Source: an uncultured Selenomonadales bacterium
GTDB taxonomy: Bacteria > Bacillota > Negativicutes > Selenomonadales > Selenomonadaceae
Direction of reading: 5' to 3'
Assembly (NCBI GenBank): GCA_947165295.1
Contig: CAMUZU010000003.1
Span: 47,188 to 111,187, forward strand
DNA length: 64,000 bases
The notes beneath the pieces were generated by a model. The model saw only the letters and a program-made list of their open reading frames with translations. It was not told the origin of the DNA and did no database searches. The position numbers and the translations under genes are program-made. This document shows positions 1 through 10,975 of the stretch, piece by piece; position 1 is the first letter of the stretch, and every line of letters begins with the position of its first letter.

Positions 1-810
<810 letters not shown>

Positions 811-847
811 ACTTCAAACACGTCAAGCACAACAACTGAACACAAAG

Positions 848-878
848 ACACCGTTTCCGGCTCGGAAGCGGTGTTTTT
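848..878 (+). terminator. rho-independent terminator of eno
   Basis: Eleven-base stem (ACACCGTTTCC with GGAAGCGGTGT, one G-T pair), five-base loop GGCTC, then a run of T. It ends the eno transcript before the convergent comEC gene. Confidence 0.9.
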
Positions 879-946
879 CGTTTGCGTCAGGAATTTTTGT
901 TGAACGCAAGCGTGACGCTTGACCCAATTGGTTTAACGTTGTCGCA

Positions 947-3277
947 TCACAAACTTTTATTGAATGTCTCGACCGAAAGAGTTTTGCCGTCCGTGCGGAA
1001 CTTTATCAAGCCGTCGGTGTCCGTGCGAAAAATCTTCGTCGGCAAACTTTCAAGCCGCTCCAAAACTTCGGCTCGCGGGTGACCGAAATTGTTTCCGTAG
1101 CCGACGCAAATCACGGCGTATTTCGGCTTGACGGCGCGCAAAAATTCTTCGCTCGAACTCGTCTTCGACCCGTGGTGACCGACCTTCAAGACGGTACTTT
1201 GAACGTCGACGCCCGCCCGCAACATCTGCGCTTCAATGTCGGTGACCAAGTCGCCGGTAATCAGAAAGCTCACGTTGCCGCAACGCACGCGGTAAACGTT
1301 GGAAATTTCGTTGCCCGTGCCGACCTGCGGCGCGAATAAAATTTCGACTTCTACGCCGTCGACGGAAAACTTTTCGCCCGCGTGACCCGATCGAAGCGGC
1401 GGCAGATTTTCTTCGGCGATACCGAAAACGGCCGCGTACTCCGACCGAGGTTCGCCCGCAGTGATAATTTCGCCGACGGGAAATTTTTTTATGACGGCAC
1501 CGGCACCCGCCGCGTGGTCTTCGTGCACGTGCGTAAGAAAAATTTTGTCGACGGCGCGAATGTTTTCGTGCTTGAGGTACGGGACGACGATTCGCCCGCC
1601 GACATCGAACATGTGTTCACGCGTGCCGCCCGCGTCGAAAATCATGCAGTGACCGTGAGGCGTGACGACGACCGCGCAGTCGCCTTGCCCGACGTCGACG
1701 AAATTAACTTCCACATCACCGCCGAAACGCACGAAGCTCAACGCAATCAAAATCGCTATCGGCAACAAAATCACCGCACGCCGCAGAATCAACGCCGCGT
1801 AATAAAAAAATCCCGCCAACAGTCCGAGCGTCGGCACTTGCACGGCACTCAACGGCAGGTTCGCGAAGACTCGATTCAGCTCCGCGCCCGCACTGAAGAT
1901 TAACGCCATGTTCGTGAAGAAAAATTTTCCGCCGACGGGGACGAGAGCCGCGATTATCCCGCCCAAAAGTCCGCCGACAATGACGACTTCAAGCAGCGGC
2001 ATGACAAACGCGTTGGCGAAAACCGAGCTCAGCGAAATTTGGTTGAAGTACCACACGACAACCGGCAAGCTTGCAAGTTGCGCAGCGATTGTCATTGACG
2101 CGGCGTCGGCGAAAAATTTCGGCAGGCGTTCCATCAAGTTGCGCAAGTCTTCGGCAAGGTAAATTAACCCCGCCGTCGACGTGAAACTCAGTTGAAAGCT
2201 CACGTCGAACAAAAGCAGCGGTTGATTGACGAGCATTGCCAGCGCGGTCAACGTCAAAAGTCGAGCGCCTTCCGCCTGTGCGTCCAAAGTCTTCGCGAAA
2301 AAAATTAACGTGCCCATCATCGCCGAACGCAACACCTGCGGCAAAAGTCCGCTCAAAATCGAGTACGTGCCGATAATGAACAAGCCGACCGCGAACGTCA
2401 ACTTTCGATTGAATCTGAACAGCGCGCAAAGCCAAGCCGTCGCCGCCGCCAACATCGTCATGTGCGAGCCGCTGACCGAAAGTATGTGGACAATGCCCGT
2501 CGTTTGGAATTCTTCGACCAGTTCGGGATTCAAGCCCGCGTAGCCGCCGAACAGCATTGCGAAGACCGCCGCCGCGTCTTCGGGCGACATGACCTGCGAC
2601 ATTGATTCGCGGTAATGTTGACGAATCTGCGCGACCGTGCGAAGGAACTTCGTCCACAAGTCGCAGTCATCGACGGGTTCGACCGTCACGCCCAATTTGT
2701 TCGCGGACATGCGCGCCGTGATTTCGTTCGCCTTCATGCGCGTGGCAGTGTCGATCTGTCCGGGGTTGCCGTAGTTGGTTATCAGTTTCAAGTTGCCGCT
2801 TGCCGAAATGTTGTCGCCGATACGCGCCGTGGGAATTTCTTCGACCGTCCGAGGATAAGCCGTCAACACAAGTCCGCCCGAAACTTTTTGGAGTTCGCCT
2901 TTGACTTTGACTGTCTGAACGTCGACGACGAAACGCACCTGCGTCATGCCGTTGGGTAAAGTTCGCGTCAACGGTTCTTCGCGCACGACGCCCGTCACCT
3001 GCAACGACTGTCCCGCGAATTTCGACACGTCGTCTGCGGGCAAATTGTCGACAGCCGAAAACCGCAACGCGCCGACGGCGAAGAAGATTATCGGGGCGAC
3101 GAGCCACGCCGTCAAATTTTTCCGCCGCCACGTCACCAGCAATGCAACGACGATTAAGCCCGCGCAGGTTGCGATTAAAATTTTCGGCGTGCGCGGGAAG
3201 TTGTCCATAAAAAGAATGCCCGACGCCAACGCGCCGAGCAAAACGTTTAACATTGCGTTCGAGATTTTAGGTTTCAT
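947..3277 (-). CDS. comEC: ComEC/Rec2 family DNA uptake channel
   Basis: ComEC forms the inner-membrane channel through which single-stranded DNA enters during natural transformation. The 776-residue length is normal. The N-terminal third holds two early membrane segments and a DUF4131-like soluble domain. The middle carries the Competence domain with the family signature around TTGIVHILSVSGSHMTML and many hydrophobic helices. The C-terminal about 260 residues form a metallo-beta-lactamase-like domain with VDVGQGDC near residue 525 and the metal motif THVHEDHAAG. The ATG start has the ribosome site AGGTGA. Oddly, a stretch covering this start and ribosome site is duplicated just upstream (3365-3433), making a short upstream reading frame whose TGA overlaps this ATG. 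Other com genes are not in the window. Confidence 0.93.
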   Translation of the reverse strand: MKPKISNAMLNVLLGALASGILFMDNFPRTPKILIATCAGLIVVALLVTWRRKNLTAWLVAPIIFFAVGALRFSAVDNLPADDVSKFAGQSLQVTGVVREEPLTRTLPNGMTQVRFVVDVQTVKVKGELQKVSGGLVLTAYPRTVEEIPTARIGDNISASGNLKLITNYGNPGQIDTATRMKANEITARMSANKLGVTVEPVDDCDLWTKFLRTVAQIRQHYRESMSQVMSPEDAAAVFAMLFGGYAGLNPELVEEFQTTGIVHILSVSGSHMTMLAAATAWLCALFRFNRKLTFAVGLFIIGTYSILSGLLPQVLRSAMMGTLIFFAKTLDAQAEGARLLTLTALAMLVNQPLLLFDVSFQLSFTSTAGLIYLAEDLRNLMERLPKFFADAASMTIAAQLASLPVVVWYFNQISLSSVFANAFVMPLLEVVIVGGLLGGIIAALVPVGGKFFFTNMALIFSAGAELNRVFANLPLSAVQVPTLGLLAGFFYYAALILRRAVILLPIAILIALSFVRFGGDVEVNFVDVGQGDCAVVVTPHGHCMIFDAGGTREHMFDVGGRIVVPYLKHENIRAVDKIFLTHVHEDHAAGAGAVIKKFPVGEIITAGEPRSEYAAVFGIAEENLPPLRSGHAGEKFSVDGVEVEILFAPQVGTGNEISNVYRVRCGNVSFLITGDLVTDIEAQMLRAGVDVQSTVLKVGHHGSKTSSSEEFLRAVKPKYAVICVGYGNNFGHPRAEVLERLESLPTKIFRTDTDGLIKFRTDGKTLSVETFNKSL

Positions 3278-3287
3278 GGTTCACCTG
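3219..3287. repeat. direct repeat copy 1 (start of comEC)
   Basis: Sixty-nine bases covering the comEC ribosome site, start codon and first codons recur 146 bases away at 3365-3433 with two mismatches. The last 57 bases are identical (3231-3287 and 3377-3433). The 146-base offset is not a multiple of three, so the upstream copy is out of frame with comEC. Confidence 0.95.
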
Positions 3288-3423
3288 ACTGTTGAAATGT
3301 GCCGACAACGATTGATTTGCGAGCAAGTCGCGGGTCACACCAACCGGATGCAACGTCACGTTGCCCCGACGCCGGCGCGCCGAGCAAAACGTTTAACATT
3401 GCGTTCGAGATTTTAGGTTTCAT
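3274..3423 (-). CDS. short upstream reading frame made by duplication of the comEC start
   Basis: A 49-codon frame starts at the ATG of the second copy of the comEC 5' end (3423) with the same ribosome site, CAGGTGAACC. It repeats the first 16 comEC residues (MKPKISNAMLNVLLGA), then runs into unrelated sequence and ends at a TGA that overlaps the comEC ATG as ATGA. It is probably a by-product of the duplication rather than a functional peptide. However, the overlap would couple its translation to comEC and could set comEC expression. Confidence 0.4.
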   Translation of the reverse strand: MKPKISNAMLNVLLGAPASGQRDVASGWCDPRLARKSIVVGTFQQSGEP

Positions 3424-3433
3424 GGTTCACCTG
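3365..3433. repeat. direct repeat copy 2 (upstream of comEC)
   Basis: Second copy of the segment at 3219-3287, differing at two positions near its left end. It carries a complete ribosome site and ATG on the minus strand. The 77 bases between the copies match nothing else seen in the window. Confidence 0.95.
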
Positions 3434-3493
3434 TAAGTTTGCGATTCGTCGTCGCTTCGACTAGATTAATTCGCAAATTTGAGTTTGTTGAAT

Positions 3494-3610
3494 GTTACTT
3501 TCTTTCCGCGTGGAAAGAAAGTAACCAAAGAAAGACGCGCCTGCTGTGATACATCCTGTATCACGCGCAGTCGGTGCGGCCGACATCCATGTCGGCTGGA
3601 TTTACGCATT
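3494..3610. repeat. three-hairpin intergenic repeat, copy A
   Basis: Hairpin 1 is a perfect 14-base stem (GTTACTTTCTTTCC, loop GCGT, and its complement) followed by CCAAAGAAAG. Hairpin 2 is TGATACA-TCC-TGTATCA inside an outer CTGC/GCAG stem. Hairpin 3 is GCCGACAT-CC-ATGTCGGC. The conserved tail ACGCATT reaches into the last codons of the sensor kinase gene on the other strand. The element matches copies at 8421-8530 and 45650-45766 and carries no reading frame of its own. Confidence 0.9.
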
Positions 3611-5035
3611 GGTGACTGATTCGGCGACGGGAATTTCCAGCGTGAAAGTCGTACCGCGTCCGTGTTCGCTCTCGACGCGGATTTTTATGTCGTGCAGGTC
3701 GGCAATAGCTTTTGCCATTGCGAGACCGAGTCCGCTGCCTTTGGCCTTGTAATTTTCGTTGTTGACGCGGAAGTAACGTTCAAAAATCTTCGACTGATTT
3801 TCGGGCGCAATGCCGATACCCGAATCCGCGATGCTCAAGAAAATTTTCTTGCCGTCGCGCCGCGAGTTGACTTTGACGGAGCCGCCTTCGGGCGTGTACT
3901 TCACGGCGTTTTCAAGAAAGACGCGAATCATCTGCCGAATCAACGTCGCGTCGCCGTAAATCTTCGCGGGCGTGTTCTTTAGCAGATAAATTTCGTGGCT
4001 CTTGACGGCGATTGTCATCTTGCGCATGACTTCTTCGACAATGTCGTCAAGGTCAAGCGTTTCCTTTTCGATTTTGAGTCGGTGTTGGTCAAGCCGCGAC
4101 AGAAACGAAATTCGTTCAAGCAGGCTCTGCAAATTGTTCGCTTCGGAGCGAATGGCTTCAATCGACTCTTTCATCAGTTCGGGATTGTCGGTGCCGAATT
4201 TTTCCAGCACGTCGACGTAACCGAGAAAAACCGTCGCAGGCGTGCGCAGTTCGTGCGACGCATACGACACGAATTGCTGTTGACTTTGTATCGGCGCTTG
4301 CAGTCGGTCAAGCATTGCGTTTAACGTCTTTGCAAGTTCGGCAAGTTCGTCGTTGGCGGAACCGATTGGAATTCGCCCGTTCATGTTCTCGAAGACGATT
4401 TCGCGGGCGACTTCGTTCATTTCCTTAATCGGCGTCAACGTCTTGCGGCTGAGCCAAAATCCGGCGAACAGCGCGAGAATCAGCCCGACCGCGTCAATGC
4501 CGAACAAAATTTTTTCCATGCGGTGAAACGTCTTGAGTTCCGAAGTTATCGTCCGAAAGAAATACAGCGTCGCGCCTTGAGCGTCCTTCGGCTCGAAACG
4601 CATTGTCCCGCAATAAATCAGCGCGTTTTGGAATTGGGAGATCTGTAAGTCTTCGTCGGAAAAAAGCGGCGGGTCATGCATGATTCCCGAATTGAAGTTT
4701 TCAATCGACGGATAATTTTCGTCCGTGTCGACAATCAACTTTCCGTCGTCGGCGACGACACGCAAAACCACGCCCGTGACGAGTTTGCCGCGAAACGGGT
4801 CTTTGTCGAAGGACGCGTAATTGTCGTTGAGATTTTCAAGCACGTTGGCAACTTCGATCATGCTGTAAGTTATCGTGCGTTCGGCCGGGTCGAACAGCGC
4901 GTTCATGAAGCCCAGCCACATGACGAAGTTTATCAGTCCGAGCAACAGCGCAAAGAACGTCGCGTACGCCAAAGTTATCTTTGTCGAAATTTCAAAGCCG
5001 TTGTACTTGCGCTTCAATCTGTCGATGACGCTCAT
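3602..5035 (-). CDS. sensor histidine kinase, no adjacent regulator
   Basis: A membrane two-component kinase that would autophosphorylate on histidine in response to an unknown extracytoplasmic signal. The ATG at 5035 is chosen over an ORF start 15 codons upstream because AGGAG sits seven bases before it. The 477-residue protein has membrane segments near residues 19-41 and 168-188, an extracytoplasmic sensor region between them, a HAMP linker, a HisKA domain with the phosphoacceptor in SYASHELRTP (about residue 262), and an ATPase domain with NAVKYTPEGG, DSGIGIAPE and GSGLGLAMAKAI. All catalytic boxes look intact. No response regulator lies next to it: comEC is downstream and an alcohol dehydrogenase upstream. 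The last codons lie in repeat copy A. Confidence 0.92.
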   Translation of the reverse strand: MSVIDRLKRKYNGFEISTKITLAYATFFALLLGLINFVMWLGFMNALFDPAERTITYSMIEVANVLENLNDNYASFDKDPFRGKLVTGVVLRVVADDGKLIVDTDENYPSIENFNSGIMHDPPLFSDEDLQISQFQNALIYCGTMRFEPKDAQGATLYFFRTITSELKTFHRMEKILFGIDAVGLILALFAGFWLSRKTLTPIKEMNEVAREIVFENMNGRIPIGSANDELAELAKTLNAMLDRLQAPIQSQQQFVSYASHELRTPATVFLGYVDVLEKFGTDNPELMKESIEAIRSEANNLQSLLERISFLSRLDQHRLKIEKETLDLDDIVEEVMRKMTIAVKSHEIYLLKNTPAKIYGDATLIRQMIRVFLENAVKYTPEGGSVKVNSRRDGKKIFLSIADSGIGIAPENQSKIFERYFRVNNENYKAKGSGLGLAMAKAIADLHDIKIRVESEHGRGTTFTLEIPVAESVTNA

Positions 5036-5144
5036 AAAATTTCTCCTGCGCAGAAAAAAGTAACGCGGCAATGATAACACATCTTCAAGTTTTTTTCACC
5101 GTTCAATTCGCCGCGCCGAGAAATTTTTTACGCGTCGATTGAGT

Positions 5145-6323
5145 TCAGCAGTTCGCCTTGCGGTAAATTTCAATGACGGTTTGCTTGTCGAGCGGACGGA
5201 ACGTCGCAACTTTCTTTGTGCCGTTTGAAGTGACCATGTCGGCAAGAAATTCAAGTTCAGCGTCGCTCTGCACGCCGATTCCAAGTTCGGTGAAGTTCGT
5301 CGGCATGTCGATTTCGCGGAAGTAATTTTCCATTGCGTCAATGCCTGCGCGGGCGCGTTCGTCAACCGTGCCGTCGGTGATGTCGAAAATTCTTTCGGCG
5401 AATTGCGCGAAACGTTCAGGCTTGTCGACGTAAACCGTGCGTGCCCATGAAGCCCAAACCGTCGTCAAACTTGCGCCGTGAGCAACGTCGAAACGTCCGC
5501 TGAGTTCGTGACCGAGTTTGTGCGCGGAAAAATCTTTTTCGCGGCCGAGACCGGTAAAGCCCGTGTGCGACACCGAGCCGCACCACATGATTTCGCTCAT
5601 TGCGTGGAGATTCTGCGCGTCGGCAAGCAAAACTTTCGATTGCGCCATGACGTTTTTAATCAGCGATTCGGCGACCATGTCGGTGAAGTCGTTGCCGTCA
5701 ATGTGGCTGAAATATCTTTCCAGCGTGTGCATTATTATATCCGAAATGCCGCACGTTAACGGGTAGCGTGGGACACTCATTGCGAATTCGGGATTCATTA
5801 TCGCGAAGACGGGACGCGGAGTTATCGCGCCGCGCTTGAGTCCGCTCTCTTCGTCCGTCAAAACCGCCGTGTCGGAAGTTTCGGAGCCTGCCGCCGCGAT
5901 TGTCAACACGACACCGACGGGCAAACTTTTCTGCAGGCGAACTTTGCCCGACCAGTGATTCCAAATTTCGACAGTCGGATTGGCGACGCCAAGCGCGACG
6001 GCTTTTGCCGTGTCGATAACACTTCCGCCGCCGACAGCAAGAATAAAATCGACTTTCGCGTTGATTGCCTCACGAATTACGTGGCGTGCGAAATTGACGC
6101 GGGGATTCGGTTTGACGCCGCCGACGACCTTAATCGCCGCCAGCCCGCCGGTCAACATGAAGCGTTCGATTTTGGGAATGAGCCCGCTTTTAATCGCCGA
6201 GCCGCCGCCGTAAAGAATCATGACGCGACTGCCGCCGTGTGCGCGAATTTTTTCGGCAACGTGATTTTCCGCGCCGCGCCCGAAGACGATTTCCGTCGGA
6301 CAAAAGTACTCGAAGCTCTGCAT
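5145..6323 (-). CDS. iron-containing alcohol dehydrogenase (butanol dehydrogenase-like)
   Basis: A cytoplasmic NAD(P)H-dependent group III alcohol dehydrogenase that likely reduces an aldehyde such as butyraldehyde or acetaldehyde to its alcohol during fermentation. The 392-residue length fits the BdhA/YqhD branch. The nucleotide-binding motif AVGGGSVIDTAKA is near residue 100. Metal-ligand histidines are visible in the segments around SDIIMHTLERY, HKLGHELSGRFD and VAHGASL. The start has AAGGAGG eight to ten bases upstream, and the gene has its own promoter (6388-6417), divergent from lysS. Substrate cannot be read from sequence. Confidence 0.92.
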   Translation of the reverse strand: MQSFEYFCPTEIVFGRGAENHVAEKIRAHGGSRVMILYGGGSAIKSGLIPKIERFMLTGGLAAIKVVGGVKPNPRVNFARHVIREAINAKVDFILAVGGGSVIDTAKAVALGVANPTVEIWNHWSGKVRLQKSLPVGVVLTIAAAGSETSDTAVLTDEESGLKRGAITPRPVFAIMNPEFAMSVPRYPLTCGISDIIMHTLERYFSHIDGNDFTDMVAESLIKNVMAQSKVLLADAQNLHAMSEIMWCGSVSHTGFTGLGREKDFSAHKLGHELSGRFDVAHGASLTTVWASWARTVYVDKPERFAQFAERIFDITDGTVDERARAGIDAMENYFREIDMPTNFTELGIGVQSDAELEFLADMVTSNGTKKVATFRPLDKQTVIEIYRKANC

Positions 6324-6387
6324 TGAAGTCAGCCTCCTTGTAGAACTAGGGATTAGAACGAGGGATTAGATTTTTCTGTTCGCGCAG

Positions 6388-6417
6388 ATTGTACACTGTC
6401 GCCGCCCGTGACGTCAA
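6388..6417 (-). promoter_or_regulatory. sigma-A type promoter for the alcohol dehydrogenase
   Basis: On the minus strand TTGACG (6417-6412), an 18-base spacer and TACAAT (6393-6388) lie upstream of the alcohol dehydrogenase. Between promoter and gene the 10-base unit AGGGATTAGA occurs twice. Confidence 0.6.
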
Positions 6418-6426
6418 AACTTTTCG

Positions 6427-8451
<2,025 letters not shown>

Positions 8452-8516
8452 CCAAAGAAAACCGCGCTTGCTGTGATGCTTCCGGCATCACGCGCAAGCG
8501 GTTGCGGCCGTCATCC

Positions 8517-9200
8517 ATGACGGCCGGTTACCGTCGCTGCTTGTCGACATTGATTGCGCATACCAAATGGGTTCACTACTTCTCGATTTACGAAAAGTGG
8601 TTCAGCCCGTATCGCGGCAAGGAAATTGTCTTCGTCGAAATTGGCGTGCAAAACGGCGGCTCAATCCAAATGTGGCGCGACTACTTCGGCAAGAACGCAA
8701 AGATTGTCGGCGTGGATATCGAAGCGGCTTGCAAACAATTCGAGGACGCGGACAACAACATCTTCATCGAAATCGGTTCACAGGACGACCCCGAATTTTG
8801 GCACGCGTTCAAGCAAAAATATCCGCGTGTCGACATCCTGCTTGACGACGGCGGACACATGTCGAATCAACAGATAACGACTTTCCGCGAAATGTTCCCG
8901 CACATCAAAGACGGCGGGCTTTACATGTGCGAAGACTGCCACGCGTCCTATTGGAAACCTTACGGCGGCGGCGTGCACAAGCCCGACAGCTTCATCGAGT
9001 TCACGAAAAAGCTTGTCGACGAACTCAACGCTTTTCACACGGGCGACGAGCTTAAGCCGACATACAACACGCTCAACATGGGCGGCATTCACTTTTATGA
9101 CAGCATCGTTGTTGTCGAGAAAAAACAAATTCCGTTCGCGCCGTTCAACTTGCGTATCGGCAAAGACGCGGCGATTGCTCCGTTTCCGGATGTTTTATAA
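8517..9200 (+). CDS. SAM-dependent methyltransferase, 5' end set by a repeat
   Basis: Resembles small class I methyltransferases (cephalosporin hydroxylase/CmcI-like and glycan O-methyltransferases) that begin close to an HxxxYxxIYEKxF segment; here this is WVHYFSIYEKWFSP. Motif I is FVEIGVQNGGSIQMW, followed by the acidic residue in VGVDIEAAC; DILLDDGGHMS matches the metal or catalytic segment of that group. The substrate is unknown. The frame stays open far upstream, but the first convincing start is the ATG at 8517, which lies in hairpin 3 of repeat copy B, so the native start may have been lost. No good ribosome site is seen. A TTG at 8541 is an alternative. Confidence 0.8.
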   Translation: MTAGYRRCLSTLIAHTKWVHYFSIYEKWFSPYRGKEIVFVEIGVQNGGSIQMWRDYFGKNAKIVGVDIEAACKQFEDADNNIFIEIGSQDDPEFWHAFKQKYPRVDILLDDGGHMSNQQITTFREMFPHIKDGGLYMCEDCHASYWKPYGGGVHKPDSFIEFTKKLVDELNAFHTGDELKPTYNTLNMGGIHFYDSIVVVEKKQIPFAPFNLRIGKDAAIAPFPDVL

Positions 9201-9368
9201 ATTACGACGAATTCTTTTGACCGCTTGAACTTTTCGGGCGGCAATTTTTTTGCGGCAATGAAGGAACTTTGGCAAGTCGGGCGAATAAGTATCGCTAATA
9301 ATTGCTTTGAAACGGTTGGCGGCGCGTGTCGTCGACGCAAAAATTCTCAGCCAAGGGAGGCGTCCAAA

Positions 9369-10514
9369 GTGATTCGGGTTTTGATTGCTGATGACTCGGC
9401 GTTTATGCGAAAGGTCCTCTCTGATCTTTTCAACAGTCAAAACGACTTTCAGGTTGTCGGCACGGCCAATAACGGTCAAGACGCGGTTGACAAAGTTAAA
9501 AAGTTTCAGCCCGACGTGTTGACGCTCGATGTTATCATGCCGACCATGGACGGGTTAAGCGCGCTTGCGATTATCATGGAACAATGCCCGTTGCCCGTTG
9601 TCATGATAAGTTCCACAACGCAGAAAGGCACAAACGAAACGATTCGTGCCTTAGCACTCGGCGCGGTTGATTTCGTGAGCAAAACCGGCGGCGCGATTTC
9701 AAAAATCGACACCATCAAAGATGAAATTCTTACCAAATGCCGACTTGCCGCCAAAGCCCGCGCTTACCGAAACGTAACGTCGGCCGCCTCAAGCAAGCCG
9801 CTTGTTTACACGCCCAAACCTGTCGAGCCGCCGAAAATGCGCACGATTGAAGTTCGCCGCAGGACGGGGCTTGTCCTGGGACAGAAGCCGACGATTAACC
9901 GCGTGCCTTCGACGTTGCCGCCGAAAGTTCTTCCGCCGACGGGCAAAAAGCTTGTGACAATCGGCACGTCGACGGGCGGACCTCAAGCACTTCAAACGGT
10001 GATAACGCGCCTGCCGGGGAACTTGCCCTGCGGCGTTGTTGTCGTGCAACACATGCCCGCAGGTTTCACGCGTTCGCTTGCCGACAGGTTGAATTCAATC
10101 AGCGAAATTTCCGTCAAGGAAGCCGAAAACGACGAGATTATCAAGGCGGGTCAAGTTTACATTGCGCCGGGCAACTTCCACCTCAGAATTGCGCCCGCAA
10201 CCGCAACCGAACGAAAAATCGTCCTCAGCCAAGAGCCGCCCGTCGGCAATCACCGCCCCGCAGTCAACGTCATGTTCGACAGTGCCGCGCAGTTCGGCAA
10301 AGATTTGGTCAGCGTTATCATGACGGGCATGGGTTGCGACGGTTGCGAAGGCATGAAGAAAATCAAAGAGACCGGCGGTTACTCAATCGCGCAGGACGAA
10401 AGCAGTTGCGTCGTGTACGGCATGCCCAAAGCCGTGGTTGACGCCGGACTTGCCGACGAAGTTCGCCCGCTCAACAAAATTGCCGAAGCCATCGTCGACG
10501 CGGTGAGAAGATAA
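9369..10514 (+). CDS. cheB: chemotaxis methylesterase/glutamine deamidase CheB
   Basis: Removes methyl groups from chemoreceptor glutamates for adaptation, activated by CheA phosphotransfer. The N-terminal receiver domain begins VIRVLIADDSAFMRK, with the phosphoacceptor Asp in TLDVIMPTMDG near residue 55. A linker of about 60 residues follows, then the esterase domain with catalytic Ser in GTSTGGPQA (about 200), His in VVQHMPAGF (about 227) and Asp in TGMGCDG (about 322). The GTG at 9369 is chosen because AAGGGAGG lies just before it and the protein then starts at the receiver; the frame extends upstream without homology. First gene of the chemotaxis operon here. Confidence 0.95.
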   Translation: MIRVLIADDSAFMRKVLSDLFNSQNDFQVVGTANNGQDAVDKVKKFQPDVLTLDVIMPTMDGLSALAIIMEQCPLPVVMISSTTQKGTNETIRALALGAVDFVSKTGGAISKIDTIKDEILTKCRLAAKARAYRNVTSAASSKPLVYTPKPVEPPKMRTIEVRRRTGLVLGQKPTINRVPSTLPPKVLPPTGKKLVTIGTSTGGPQALQTVITRLPGNLPCGVVVVQHMPAGFTRSLADRLNSISEISVKEAENDEIIKAGQVYIAPGNFHLRIAPATATERKIVLSQEPPVGNHRPAVNVMFDSAAQFGKDLVSVIMTGMGCDGCEGMKKIKETGGYSIAQDESSCVVYGMPKAVVDAGLADEVRPLNKIAEAIVDAVRR

Positions 10515-10515
10515 T

Positions 10516-10958
10516 AAGGGACAAGGGACAAGAGAGAAGGGACAAGAAAAAGTCATGCATTACAAAGATTTAAATTCTTGGCAGAAAGCAATGGACTTGA
10601 CGGCGGAAGTTTATCGCTTAACCAAAAAGTTGCCCAAAGATGAGCTTTACGGCTTGACCAACCAACTGCGTCGGGCGGCGGTCTCAATCCCGTCAAACAT
10701 CGCCGAAGGCAACGCACGCTTTTCCACGAAAGAATATCTGCATTTCTTGTCAATCGCTCGCGGCTCCGTTGCCGAAGTCGAAACTCAACTTTTGCTGTGC
10801 GTCAGATTGAAATATTTGGCGCAGGAAGATATTGAAGCGGCATTGTCTTTGCAAAACGAAGTTGAACGAATGCTTAATTCAATGATTACGAAACTTAGAG
10901 ACAAAGAGTCGGCGGACAGGAAATAAACTTGTCCCTTGTCCCTTGCCACTTGTCCCTA
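10516..10958. mobile_element. four-helix-bundle cassette bounded by inverted repeats
   Basis: The segment between cheB and cheA is bounded by imperfect inverted repeats: 10516-10546 with three copies of AAGGGACAAG-like units, and 10928-10958 with the complement (CTTGTCCCTT units). The only gene inside is the four-helix-bundle protein. Such proteins are known from 23S rRNA intervening sequences and also occur elsewhere in genomes. No transposase is present, so mobility would need outside enzymes. The surrounding operon order otherwise looks undisturbed. Confidence 0.65.
10555..10926 (+). CDS. four helix bundle protein (23S rRNA intervening-sequence family)
   Basis: Belongs to the small all-helical family also encoded in 23S rRNA intervening sequences (TIGR02436-like). 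Family hallmarks visible in the 123 residues are the start HYKDLNSWQKAMDL, the LPKDELYGLTNQLRRAAVSIPSNIAEG segment (with its ends as seen in the family), and the helical second half with FLSIARGSVAEVETQL. Its biochemical role is unknown. The ribosome site is weak, unlike its neighbours. It sits between cheB and cheA inside an inverted repeat, so it is probably an insertion rather than a chemotaxis component. Confidence 0.88.
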   Translation: MHYKDLNSWQKAMDLTAEVYRLTKKLPKDELYGLTNQLRRAAVSIPSNIAEGNARFSTKEYLHFLSIARGSVAEVETQLLLCVRLKYLAQEDIEAALSLQNEVERMLNSMITKLRDKESADRK

Positions 10959-10975
10959 CAACAGGAGGAGTTTAA

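Noticed and set aside
9201..9368. Start of cheB at 9225 and a promoter in the gap
   Set aside because: The upstream extension has no homology and the receiver domain starts at GTG 9369 with a strong ribosome site. TTGGCA at 9269 lacks a well-spaced -10 element, so no promoter is called.
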